A DNA stretch of 8,425 bases from Methylocystis sp. (GTDB taxonomy: Bacteria > Pseudomonadota > Alphaproteobacteria > Rhizobiales > Beijerinckiaceae), in assembly GCA_023253795.1 (NCBI GenBank), contig JALRFG010000079.1, positions 1 to 8,425 of the forward strand. Reading direction: 5' to 3'. Under the pieces are notes generated by a model, which saw only the letters and a program-made list of their open reading frames with translations, was not told the DNA's origin and did not search any database. Every line of letters begins with the position of its first letter. Within the stretch, counting starts at the first letter, position 1. This document shows, one piece after another, positions 1 through 6,351 of this stretch. A program made the translations under genes and the position numbers.

Positions 1-129
1 ATGTATTTCGAGACCGATGGCTATGAAGTCGCTCAGAAGAAGAGCATCTTCGGCGCCCTGTCGCTCTATCTCGACTTCATCAACATGTTCCAGTCGCTGC
101 TCTTCCTGTTCGGCGACCGCGACAACTAA
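1..129 (+). CDS. Bax inhibitor-1 (BI-1/YccA) family membrane protein, C-terminal part only
   Basis: Only the last 42 codons are present; the gene continues past the left edge, so the ATG at base 1 is probably an internal methionine and not the start. The visible residues fit the usual end of alphaproteobacterial BI-1/YccA proteins: a short linker with acidic and Lys residues, then GALSLYLDFIN and a final hydrophobic stretch (MFQSLLFLFG) before a charged tail ending in DRDN. BI-1 proteins are inner-membrane proteins with about seven helices, linked to ion leak and to quality control of membrane proteins; that role comes from family knowledge and is not visible here. A strong terminator lies about 20 bases after the stop codon, so this gene ends its transcript. 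The assignment rests on a short tail and is therefore good but not certain. Confidence 0.8.
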   Translation: MYFETDGYEVAQKKSIFGALSLYLDFINMFQSLLFLFGDRDN

Positions 130-150
130 ATCGGGCTCTGCGCCTGAGAA

Positions 151-177
151 AAAGCCCCGCTCTCGCGGGGCTTTTTT
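151..177. terminator. Bidirectional Rho-independent terminator
   Basis: A perfect stem GCCCCGC/GCGGGGC (154-160 with 165-171) closes a four-base TCTC loop. Six T residues follow on the plus strand, and a run of A before the stem gives five T on the minus strand. It sits between two convergent genes (BI-1 family and DUF2794) and can serve both. Confidence 0.9.
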
Positions 178-184
178 ATTTCGC

Positions 185-601
185 CTACTCGCGTCCCACG
201 AGCTTCAGCCCTTTGTCGAGCACGCGCAACACGCGCGCCAGTTCGTGTCCGCGTCGCAAAATCTGGCCGTTGGCGGCAACCACGCAATAGGCGCCCTGCC
301 GACGCGCCAGTTCGGGGATTTTTTCGATTCTGTAGAGCGGCATTTCGCTGGTGCGGCGGAAGATCGAAAACACCGCCTTCGTCGGCATGAAGTCCAGCGC
401 ATAATCCCGCCATTCGCCGGCGGCGACCTGCACGCCATAAAGATTGAACAAGAGGTTGAGTTCACGCCGGTCGAAGGAAACGACGGCTGGAAGCGCAACA
501 CTCTCGGCCGTCGACCGCGCTGGCGTTACGCCGCCGGTTCCCGGCACCAGCGCCAGCGCCGGTCGCCGAAGCGGTGACTGAGAAGCATCGGGTTCAGCCA
601 T
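185..601 (-). CDS. DUF2794 domain protein (138 aa)
   Basis: This encodes a small soluble protein of the DUF2794 family, found mainly in alphaproteobacteria and of unknown function. The first 40 residues or so are low in conservation (Pro/Ala/Ser rich). The family core follows from about residue 41: VSFDRRELNLLFNLYG, then AAGEWRDYALDF, FRRTSEMPLYRIEK and RRGHELARVLRVLDKGLKL near the end. I chose the ATG at 601 because a GGAG lies nine bases upstream. An in-frame ATG at 616 (MESRRMAEP, with GGAAAGG just ahead of it) is a real alternative, and the frame stays open to 757 without family similarity. The gene is convergent with the BI-1 gene, shares its terminator, and is divergent from htpG. No catalytic motif is evident, so I give no function. 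Confidence 0.88.
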   Translation of the reverse strand: MAEPDASQSPLRRPALALVPGTGGVTPARSTAESVALPAVVSFDRRELNLLFNLYGVQVAAGEWRDYALDFMPTKAVFSIFRRTSEMPLYRIEKIPELARRQGAYCVVAANGQILRRGHELARVLRVLDKGLKLVGRE

Positions 602-822
602 GCGCCGCGACTCCATTGCCTTTCCGTCATGTTGACGCGCCGCGCGAGTCGGCGCAAGCCCGTTATGGCGACATGGCGAGGAAAGACCCCGCTCATCCGC
701 AGGCCCCTTGCAAATCCGGCGGCGAACACCGAATTTCAGACTCGGACCCGCCCCCAAGGGCGGCCATTCTCATCCTCAATCCGCACTGCGCCCGCTTCCC
801 GGCGCCAACCCATGGAGACCGC
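602..822. promoter_or_regulatory. Divergent intergenic region between DUF2794 and htpG
   Basis: These 221 bases must carry the start signals for both neighbours. A six-base-pair hairpin CCGCCC-CCAA-GGGCGG (748-763) lies about 60 bases before the htpG start and could be in its leader. CTTGCA at 707-712 resembles a -35 element, but I see no convincing -10 at the right distance. I also could not find a clear heat-shock (RpoH) promoter, which would be expected for an Hsp90 gene in many species. The htpG ribosome site GGAGA (814-818) is clear. Confidence 0.4.
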
Positions 823-2697
823 ATGACGACCGACGCCGCCGATTTTGGTTTTGAGGCGAATGTCGAGCAGCTTCTCGAACTGATGACGCATTCGGTTTAT
901 TCCGAACGCGACGTTTTTTTACGCGAACTGATTTCCAACGCTGCCGACGCCTGCGAAAAACTGCGCTATGAGGCGCTGTCCGACGCCGGGCTCGCTGCCG
1001 AAGCGGCGACGCCGCTGATCACCCTTGCGCTCGACAAGGACAAGCGCACGCTGACGATCATCGACAATGGCGTCGGCATGTCGCGCGATGAATTGATCTC
1101 GGCGCTGGGCTCCATCGCCAATTCCGGCACCCGCGCTTTTCTCGACAAGATCGGCGCAGAAAAGAACGACGCCGCCGGTTCGCTGATCGGCCGTTTTGGC
1201 GTCGGCTTTTATTCGGCCTTCATGGTCGCCGACCATGTCGAGGTGGCGACGCGTCGCGCCGGATCGAATGAGGCCTGGCTGTGGACATCCGCAGGCAAGG
1301 GCAAATATTCGATCGCGCCGCTCGATCCCGCTTTGGCGCCGGCCGTCGGCACGCGCGTGACGCTGCATCTGAACGCCGACAGCGATGAATTTCTCGACGC
1401 CTGGCGGCTTGAAACGATCGTGCGCGAACATTCCGGCGCCGTGGCGACGCCCATCGATCTGATCACAGCGCCCGGCGAAGAGCCCAAACGCATCGCCGAC
1501 GGCGTCGCGCTGTGGACGAAATCGAAATCCGACATCACGGAAGAGGAATACACCGATTTCTACCGGCAGCTCTCCGGCCAGTTTGACGAGCCGGCGCTCA
1601 CCATTCACTGGCGCGCCGAAGGCCGCACCGAATATACGGTGCTCGCTTTCATTCCCGGCGCACGGCCGCTCGATTTGTTCGATCCGGCGCGCAAGAGCAA
1701 ATCCAAGCTCTATGTCCGACGCGTTCTGATCTCGCGCGACGCCGATCTCTTGCCGCCGTGGCTGCGCTTTGTGCGCGTCGTCGTCGACAGCGCCGACGTG
1801 CCGCTCAATGTGTCGCGCGAAGTTGCGCAAAAGAGTCCGGCGATCGCGGCCATCGGCAAGGCGATCGCCACGCGTATTTTGCAGGAGCTGACCAAACTCG
1901 CCGAGAACGAGCCGGAGAAATTCGCCAAAGTCTGGGAGAATTTCGGCGCCGTTCTCAAGGAAGGTCTGCACGAAGATCCCGCGCGTCGCGATGCGCTGTT
2001 TGCGCTCGCGCGTTTCGCTTCAACCAAAAGCGACGGCAAGAATCGCACGCTCAAGGACTATGTCGCCGATCTGCGCGAAAACCAGACAGCGATTTATTAC
2101 ATCACCGGCGATGATGTGAAACGTCTGGCCGCCAGCCCGCAGATCGAAGGTTTCCGCGCGCGCGGCGTCGAAGTGCTGTTGCTCGATGACTCGGTCGACG
2201 CCTTCTGGGTGACGAGCGCGCTGGGCTTCGATGGCAAGCCGTTCAAATCAGTGACGCAGGGACAGGCCGATATCGACGCTATTCCGCGCGTCGACGCCGA
2301 TGAGACAGAAACGCCACCCCCGGCCGATATGGGCGTGCTGGTCACTGCGCTCAAAGAAACGCTCGTCGACTATGTCGAAGACGTGCGGATTTCGACGCGA
2401 CTGACCGAAAGCGCCGCCTGTCTGATCGCCTCCGACAAGGGGCTCGACCGGCAGTTGGCGCGCCTGCTCGCCGAACATGGTCAACAGGCGATGCTCGGCA
2501 AGCCCGTGTTGGAGATCAACGCCAAACATCCTGCCGTCGCCATGCTGTCGACGACGCTGGCGCAAAAGGGCCGCGACGGAGCGACGGACGGTATGTATCT
2601 GCTGTTTGATCTCGCTCGCGTCGCCGACGGCGAACAGCCGATCGACGCCAGCGCTTTCGTCAAACGTCTCGGCGCGCTGATCGCGAAGGGCGTCTAG
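823..2697 (+). CDS. htpG: HtpG, bacterial Hsp90 molecular chaperone (624 aa)
   Basis: HtpG is a cytosolic homodimeric ATPase that remodels client proteins together with DnaK. The GHKL ATPase domain fills roughly residues 1-220. Its motifs are intact: ELISNAADACEKLR with catalytic E35 and N39, DNGVGM (81-86), the lid segment SIANSGTRAF, GRFGVGFYSAF (123-133), and GT at 166-167. The middle domain follows, with PLNVSRE placing the ATP-contacting arginine at R332. The C-terminal dimerisation domain carries the ending typical of bacterial HtpG, and there is no MEEVD tail. The length matches the family. The frame is open back to 574, but the ATG at 823 is right: it begins the conserved N-terminus and has GGAGA five bases or so upstream. 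prmC starts 4 bases after the stop, so the two are probably co-transcribed. I see no frameshift or lost key residue. Confidence 0.98.
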   Translation: MTTDAADFGFEANVEQLLELMTHSVYSERDVFLRELISNAADACEKLRYEALSDAGLAAEAATPLITLALDKDKRTLTIIDNGVGMSRDELISALGSIANSGTRAFLDKIGAEKNDAAGSLIGRFGVGFYSAFMVADHVEVATRRAGSNEAWLWTSAGKGKYSIAPLDPALAPAVGTRVTLHLNADSDEFLDAWRLETIVREHSGAVATPIDLITAPGEEPKRIADGVALWTKSKSDITEEEYTDFYRQLSGQFDEPALTIHWRAEGRTEYTVLAFIPGARPLDLFDPARKSKSKLYVRRVLISRDADLLPPWLRFVRVVVDSADVPLNVSREVAQKSPAIAAIGKAIATRILQELTKLAENEPEKFAKVWENFGAVLKEGLHEDPARRDALFALARFASTKSDGKNRTLKDYVADLRENQTAIYYITGDDVKRLAASPQIEGFRARGVEVLLLDDSVDAFWVTSALGFDGKPFKSVTQGQADIDAIPRVDADETETPPPADMGVLVTALKETLVDYVEDVRISTRLTESAACLIASDKGLDRQLARLLAEHGQQAMLGKPVLEINAKHPAVAMLSTTLAQKGRDGATDGMYLLFDLARVADGEQPIDASAFVKRLGALIAKGV

Positions 2698-2701
2698 TAC
2701 C

Positions 2702-3583
2702 ATGCCGGCGGCGGAACGAACGCGTGCGCAAGCGCTGATGGCGCTGACGCAGCAGTTCGACGCCGCCGGCGTCGATACCGCGGCGGAAGATGCGCGTCTG
2801 TTGTTGCGCGCCGCGTGCGGCCTGTCGCGCCTCGACCTCGCGACAGAACCGGATGCGTTACTCACCGGCGCGGAAGAAGATCGCCTGTCGTCCTACGCCG
2901 CGCAACGCACGCAGCATGAACCTGTGTCGCGGATACTAGGTGAGCGCGGATTTTGGACGCTCGATCTGGTCGTTGCGCCTGACGTGCTCGATCCGCGCGC
3001 CGACACCGAGACGCTGATCGAGACCGCCTTGCGACTTTGTCGCGACACGCCGCCGACGACCATTCTCGATCTTGGTTCAGGCTCTGGCGCGATTGTCTGC
3101 GCGCTGCTCAGCGAATGGCCGCAGGCGCACGGCGTCGCCGTCGATCTGTCGCCGCACGCCTGCCGCGCCACCATGCAAAATCTGCGGCGCTGCAATTTGA
3201 GCGATCGCGCCATGGTCATGCGCGGTCGATGGAGCGAAGCGCTCGGCGCCGGCCGTTTCGATCTGATCGTCTCCAATCCGCCCTATATCGCGACCGGCGA
3301 TCTCGCCGGGCTTGATCCGGATGTGCGCCTCTACGATCCCGCGCTGGCGCTCGATGGCGGCGCAGACGGTCTCGGCGCCTATCGCGCCATCATCGGCGAT
3401 CTGACCCGCCTCGCCACGCCCGGAGCGCTTGCCTTGTTCGAGGTGGGCGCCGGGCAGGCCGGCGACGTGGCCGCCTTGCTGGCGGCGGCGGGCCTGACGC
3501 CTGCCGGCGTGGTCCGCGATCTGGGCGGGCATGAGCGGGTGGTCGCCGCCCGTCATGGCCTGGCCGGACCGACCGGCGCGTAG
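2702..3583 (+). CDS. prmC: PrmC, release factor glutamine N5-methyltransferase (293 aa)
   Basis: PrmC (HemK) uses S-adenosylmethionine to methylate the glutamine of the GGQ motif in release factors RF1 and RF2, which speeds peptide release at stop codons. The helical N-terminal domain spans about residues 1-85 and ends in the family signature RILGERGFWTLDL. The linker PRADTETLIE (98-107) corresponds to the family's PRPxTE motif. The methyltransferase fold follows, with the SAM-binding loop DLGSGSGAI (123-131), an acidic residue at the end of beta-2 (D148), and the substrate-glutamine motif NPPY (192-195). The start sits 4 bases after the htpG stop. Its ribosome site is weak (AAGGG about a dozen bases upstream), so translation may be coupled to htpG. 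In many Hyphomicrobiales prfA precedes prmC, but here htpG does. The downstream partner, DUF4167, is the usual one. Confidence 0.96.
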   Translation: MPAAERTRAQALMALTQQFDAAGVDTAAEDARLLLRAACGLSRLDLATEPDALLTGAEEDRLSSYAAQRTQHEPVSRILGERGFWTLDLVVAPDVLDPRADTETLIETALRLCRDTPPTTILDLGSGSGAIVCALLSEWPQAHGVAVDLSPHACRATMQNLRRCNLSDRAMVMRGRWSEALGAGRFDLIVSNPPYIATGDLAGLDPDVRLYDPALALDGGADGLGAYRAIIGDLTRLATPGALALFEVGAGQAGDVAALLAAAGLTPAGVVRDLGGHERVVAARHGLAGPTGA

Positions 3584-3616
3584 CGAGCGGTTTTTGCCGC
3601 CCCGGCCCTCGCCGCA

Positions 3617-3645
3617 CTTGGCGCGGCGGCCGGGAGGGGCTATAA
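3617..3645 (+). promoter_or_regulatory. Predicted housekeeping promoter for the RNA/leader upstream of DUF4167
   Basis: CTTGGC (3617-3622) and CTATAA (3640-3645) are separated by exactly 17 bases. This is close to the alphaproteobacterial housekeeping pattern CTTGAC-N17-CTATAT. Transcription would begin near 3652. The site is embedded in a GC-rich hairpin (CCCGGCC at 3601-3607 with GGCCGGG at 3628-3634, plus GCCGC at 3611-3615 with GCGGC at 3623-3627). That hairpin could help stop prmC transcription, but it lacks a T run. Confidence 0.65.
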
Positions 3646-3651
3646 GACAAA

Positions 3652-3900
3652 AATACCCGTATTCGTCGAAACCGGGTTTGTGGGCTTCGAGTGACCGGAG
3701 ACCCGCCGCGCAAGCGGTAGACCAGCGATCGGCAGAGAGTAACGCCGGCGCCGACGACGAAGCAGTCACCGTAGCGTATGTCGAGGACCATGAGCGCAAA
3801 GCGCATCGGGTCGTAATCAGCGCACGGGTAAACAGCAATTACGCCCCTGTTTGCGGTCGCACCGCCTTTACCGGCCGATCAGCTTCAGGCGCAAAGCGAA
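3652..3900 (+). ncRNA. Candidate structured RNA (small RNA or long 5' leader) between prmC and DUF4167
   Basis: This fills most of a 469-base stretch without a credible protein gene. Several helices can be read by eye. ACCCG 3655-3659 pairs with CGGGT 3673-3677. A GNRA (GCAA) tetraloop is capped on GCCGC/GCGGT at 3705-3718. A long-range perfect helix GATCGGC 3727-3733 with GCCGATC 3874-3880 extends by two pairs past a bulged A. Inside it lie a hairpin at 3786-3812 (GACC/GGTC enclosing GCGC-AAA-GCGC) and another at 3828-3854 (GTAAACAG/CTGTTTGC). The ends are estimates: the 5' end is set from the promoter, and the 3' end is where the pairing stops. No T-run terminator is visible, so it may read into DUF4167 as a leader of about 400 bases. 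From memory and unverified, the rhizobial small-RNA family alpha-r45 lies near a HemK-type methyltransferase gene, so this could be a relative. Confidence 0.5.
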
Positions 3901-4052
3901 AACCGACCGCAAGACGGCGGCGATTTCGACAGGCGTTTAACGGCGTTGTCGTCGGGGCGGCTTATCCGCACCGCGATGAAGCGCGATGTGAAGCGACGGC
4001 TGGAGCTGCGCTTCGCCAGGGCGTAGCCGCCCTGCACTATTTCGGGGGTTCG

Positions 4053-4988
4053 ATGAGACCAGGCCAAAACAAGAGAATGCGTGGGCGCAGCAGCGGTCGC
4101 AAAGGACCCAATCCGCTCACCCGCTCCTATGAGTCGAACGGCCCCGATGTAAAAATCCGCGGCACGGCGCAGCACATCGCCGAGAAATATCTCCAGCTCG
4201 CCCGCGACGCGCAGTCTTCCGGTGATCTGGTGATGGCGGAAAGCCTGCTGCAGCACGCCGAACATTATTTCCGTCTGATCTCCGCCGCGCAGGCGGCGCA
4301 GGGCATGCCGGGCTACCCGCGCCCGTCGGCCGACGCCGAGGTCGATATCGACGAGGATGATGATTTCGCCGCCCTGCCCGACCGCTTCGCGCCGCTTTCC
4401 GAGCGCCTGCCGTCGGCCGCCTATCAGCAGGGCCAGCAGCCGCAGCCCTATGCCGCTCAGCCGCAGCCGCCGATCCAGTATCCGCCGCCGCCGCCGATAC
4501 CCCAGATGATGCAGCCGCAGCCCTTCGAAGACCGGCCGATGCCCGACATGCGCGTCGATTCGCGTCCCGAACGCGCGCCGCGCGAGCCGCGTCAGGATCG
4601 CCAGCCCTATGGCGAACAACGTGGACGCGGCCGTCATGGCGAAGGTCAGGAACGTCCGCGTTATGGCGAGCAGCAGCAAGGCGGTGGCTTTGACCGCAAT
4701 GGCGGCGGTCGGGGCGATCGCCGCTTCCCGCGTCAGGAGGCCTCCGGCGACGCCGCAGCGGCCCTGCCCTCTTTCATCACGGCGCCCGTGGCGCGTCCCG
4801 CCCCGAATGACGCTCCCGCGCCGGAGGCTTTCGGCGCCGGCGAGCACGTCGAGGCGCCCGAGTCGGATGGCGTGAATTTCCATCTGAGCGCGCGTCGCCG
4901 TCGCCGGCCGCGCATGGCGCAGGACGATGGCGCCGAAGCGCAGGTTGACGCCATTGAGGCCGTGAGCGAACTGCCGCTCGAATCTTAA
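4053..4988 (+). CDS. DUF4167 domain protein with long disordered, Arg/Gly-rich tail (311 aa)
   Basis: Residues 1-80 are the DUF4167 domain: a basic start (MRPGQNKRMRGRSSGRKGPN), then NPLTRSYESNGPDVKIRGTA and a helical part (HIAEKYLQLARDAQ, ESLLQHAEHYFRLI). The rest looks unstructured. It has an acidic patch (DIDEDDDF, 98-105), a Pro/Gln stretch (115-147), an Arg/Gly region with RGRGRHGEGQ and NGGGRGDRR (150-217), and a basic cluster ARRRRRPRM (280-288). This composition suggests an RNA- or ribosome-associated protein, which is inference; the family has no established role known to me. I chose the ATG at 4053 because the family N-terminus begins exactly there. The frame is open upstream to 3531, but that part looks like RNA-coding sequence. 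The ribosome site is weak (GGGGG five bases upstream). The conserved place after prmC hints at a translation link. Confidence 0.9.
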   Translation: MRPGQNKRMRGRSSGRKGPNPLTRSYESNGPDVKIRGTAQHIAEKYLQLARDAQSSGDLVMAESLLQHAEHYFRLISAAQAAQGMPGYPRPSADAEVDIDEDDDFAALPDRFAPLSERLPSAAYQQGQQPQPYAAQPQPPIQYPPPPPIPQMMQPQPFEDRPMPDMRVDSRPERAPREPRQDRQPYGEQRGRGRHGEGQERPRYGEQQQGGGFDRNGGGRGDRRFPRQEASGDAAAALPSFITAPVARPAPNDAPAPEAFGAGEHVEAPESDGVNFHLSARRRRRPRMAQDDGAEAQVDAIEAVSELPLES

Positions 4989-4992
4989 GAGA

Positions 4993-5748
4993 TCAGATGA
5001 GGCGGAGCGCGTCGCCGCGTGTGACGCGCCCGCCCGTCAGAATGCGGGCGTAAACGCCGCAATCGATGTGACCAAAATTTGCGCGCAGGGTCTGCACCAG
5101 ATCCATGTCACGCACGCCCGCACCGGGCGCAACGCCGGTTGCGGCGCAACGATCCGTCATCTTCAAAATCTCCAGAGTCACGCCGCCCAGCGCGATCCGT
5201 TGTCCTGGCCATTCAGCCTCCGCCCACGGCGCCGCGTCAGCGACATAGAGGTTGGCGCGGAAACGCAACGGATCGACCGGCGCGCCCGCAGCCTTCTCAA
5301 TCTCAGCGACGCTCGCCAGATTAACCAACGACACAAAACCCGATTTTGAATCTGTGAAGCGAAAGCCTTCGGGCGCTGCGCAGAGATGAACAGCTCCGCG
5401 TATTTCTTCGCCCAGAAAACGCGTGAGGAACGTCTCCAGCGCCGCCCGCCCCTCCGCGCTGGCGAGATCGCCGCGCGCGAGTTCCTTCTGCGCATCGGAA
5501 AGCGTCAGGACGCCGCTCGCGGAATCATAGCGCGTGACGAGACCGGCCAGCGCCGCGTTTTTCATCAGCATCAGAAATTTGATTTTCGGCTGATGTTCCG
5601 GCGCCGATGGATCAAAACCGGATGGGCCATTTTCGAAGGCAAAGAGACGGTCGTCAGGGAAATAGCCATCCGCGACCAGATCAACTGTATCGAGCGCCTC
5701 TGGCGAAAGGCCCTTGACGGGATAGCGATAGAGAGAGGCGAGACGCAT
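4993..5748 (-). CDS. MOSC domain protein, YcbX/mARC-like (251 aa)
   Basis: The protein has an N-terminal MOSC beta-barrel domain (MRLASLYRYPVKGLSPE at residues 1-17, DRLFAFEN at 33-40) and a C-terminal MOSC domain. The latter includes SLVNLASVAEIE, the substrate/cofactor arginines in LRFRANL (161-167), and TDRCAATGVAPGAGVRD with C201 as the probable molybdenum-ligand cysteine. MOSC proteins of this type bind molybdenum cofactor and reduce N-hydroxylated compounds. E. coli YcbX has an added 2Fe-2S ferredoxin domain; this one ends right after the MOSC domain, so it would need a separate electron donor. I chose the ATG at 5748 because homologues begin with this MRLASLYRYPVKG segment. An in-frame ATG at 5790 would add 14 residues, and neither has a good ribosome site. 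It is convergent with DUF4167, with 4 bases between the stop codons and no terminator there. Confidence 0.88.
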   Translation of the reverse strand: MRLASLYRYPVKGLSPEALDTVDLVADGYFPDDRLFAFENGPSGFDPSAPEHQPKIKFLMLMKNAALAGLVTRYDSASGVLTLSDAQKELARGDLASAEGRAALETFLTRFLGEEIRGAVHLCAAPEGFRFTDSKSGFVSLVNLASVAEIEKAAGAPVDPLRFRANLYVADAAPWAEAEWPGQRIALGGVTLEILKMTDRCAATGVAPGAGVRDMDLVQTLRANFGHIDCGVYARILTGGRVTRGDALRLI

Positions 5749-5852
5749 GGGAAGAAACCGTCGCAAGAAGGAACGGAAGGACCCGTCCATTCTAGCAAGA
5801 TTTTCAGATCTTTTCGCCCGTGCGCGCCGGGACTAACAGACTAAAGCGATGC

Positions 5853-6059
5853 CTAGGACGCATTGGGTTCGGCAACGGACAAGCGTCGACATTCGGCGGA
5901 GATTAGCACCTCGGCGCCATAGCGCGTCGTCACCGGCGTAACGCCGGATAGCGCGGCTTGTCTGGTTTTCACGCACTCTTCCATTGAGGCGGCGTCGAGC
6001 CTTTCCGTGTCGATGACATGGCCGCCCATGAGATAAGCAATCACCAGAACCGTCTTCAT
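5853..6059 (-). CDS. Small probably exported or membrane-anchored protein (68 aa), unknown function
   Basis: I do not recognise a named family, but the protein looks real. It begins MKTVLVIAYLMGG, a short hydrophobic N-terminus (residues 3-13) that could be a weak signal or anchor. A mixed region with two cysteines (C29 and C57) follows; these could form a disulfide if exported. I chose the ATG at 6059 over the in-frame ATG at 6065 because GAGGGG lies eight bases before 6059 but only two before 6065. The gene immediately follows another small minus-strand frame, whose TGA stop overlaps this ribosome site. A gap of about 100 bases separates it from the MOSC start downstream, so a shared transcript with MOSC is possible. 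Confidence 0.65.
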   Translation of the reverse strand: MKTVLVIAYLMGGHVIDTERLDAASMEECVKTRQAALSGVTPVTTRYGAEVLISAECRRLSVAEPNAS

Positions 6060-6071
6060 GAGCATATCCCC

Positions 6072-6254
6072 TCAAAAGGCATGCGCCATCCGTATCGCGA
6101 TTTCATCATGCGATGCAGCGCGTCCCATAGGCGCGAGATCGATGTTCGCGGCCTGTGGCATTGGGCTCGCAATAAGCTTGCCAAAGATCGTGTCGCCCAA
6201 ATAATGCAACCCGACAACGCTCGCTCCGGGCGCTGCAAACCAGACCGTAGCCAT
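6072..6254 (-). CDS. Candidate small protein (60 aa), unknown
   Basis: This reading frame begins MATVWFAAPGASVVGLHYLG and ends RMAHAF. It has the amino-acid mix of a folded soluble protein, not the Arg/Ser-rich mix of a shadow frame. The start at 6254 has GGGG about a dozen bases upstream, which is weak. The frame stays open to 6383, but that would run over the start of the plus-strand channel gene, so the shorter form is more likely. Its TGA (6072-6074) merges with the GAGGGG ribosome site of the next small gene, the arrangement expected of translationally coupled genes. No family is recognised. It may be only a chance frame in the divergent region. Confidence 0.42.
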   Translation of the reverse strand: MATVWFAAPGASVVGLHYLGDTIFGKLIASPMPQAANIDLAPMGRAASHDEIAIRMAHAF

Positions 6255-6260
6255 ATGCTT

Positions 6261-6289
6261 TTGAACCCCATAAAGTCCGTCAGCTAATG
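6261..6289 (+). promoter_or_regulatory. Possible promoter of the channel gene
   Basis: TTGAAC (6261-6266) and CTAATG (6284-6289) are 17 bases apart and lie about 60 bases before the channel start. The match to the housekeeping pattern is moderate. It lies directly upstream of the small minus-strand frame starting at 6254, so the region is divergent. Confidence 0.35.
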
Positions 6290-6351
6290 ATGATGCAGCT
6301 GTGGAAGACAAAGACGCGCAACGGCCGGAACGGCGAACAGGAAAGGATCCC

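Noticed and set aside
574..822. Longer htpG start at 574
   Set aside because: The added 83 residues resemble intergenic sequence and would overlap the DUF2794 start, while a good ribosome site and the conserved N-terminus are at 823.
919..1971. 350-codon minus-strand frame inside htpG
   Set aside because: It is antisense to an intact, well conserved gene. Long antisense frames are common in GC-rich DNA, and its translation shows no family.
3691..3708. Resemblance to the cobalamin-riboswitch B12 box (GGAGACCCGCC)
   Set aside because: The rest of the cobalamin aptamer is missing: only about 40 bases lie between the promoter and this site, and the conserved upstream core is not present. The downstream gene has no link to B12.
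3652..4052. Possible tmRNA or RNase P RNA in the long gap
   Set aside because: No tag peptide ending in an alanine-rich tail, no tRNA-like end, and none of the universal RNase P core motifs could be found.
3531..4052. Upstream in-frame extension of the DUF4167 gene (174 codons)
   Set aside because: The frame is open, but it overlaps the end of prmC, spans a promoter and RNA helices, and lacks family similarity. The known N-terminus begins at 4053.
4041..4063. T-loop-like GGTTCGAT near the DUF4167 start
   Set aside because: The flanking bases do not form a T-stem and no other tRNA arms are present.
3885..4883. 332-codon minus-strand frame opposite DUF4167
   Set aside because: Its composition simply mirrors the Arg/Gly and Pro/Gln repeats of DUF4167 and shows no recognisable domain.
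5796..5813. AAGAT/ATCTT hairpin upstream of the MOSC gene
   Set aside because: It has only five weak A/T-rich pairs and two T residues after it, too little to call a terminator.
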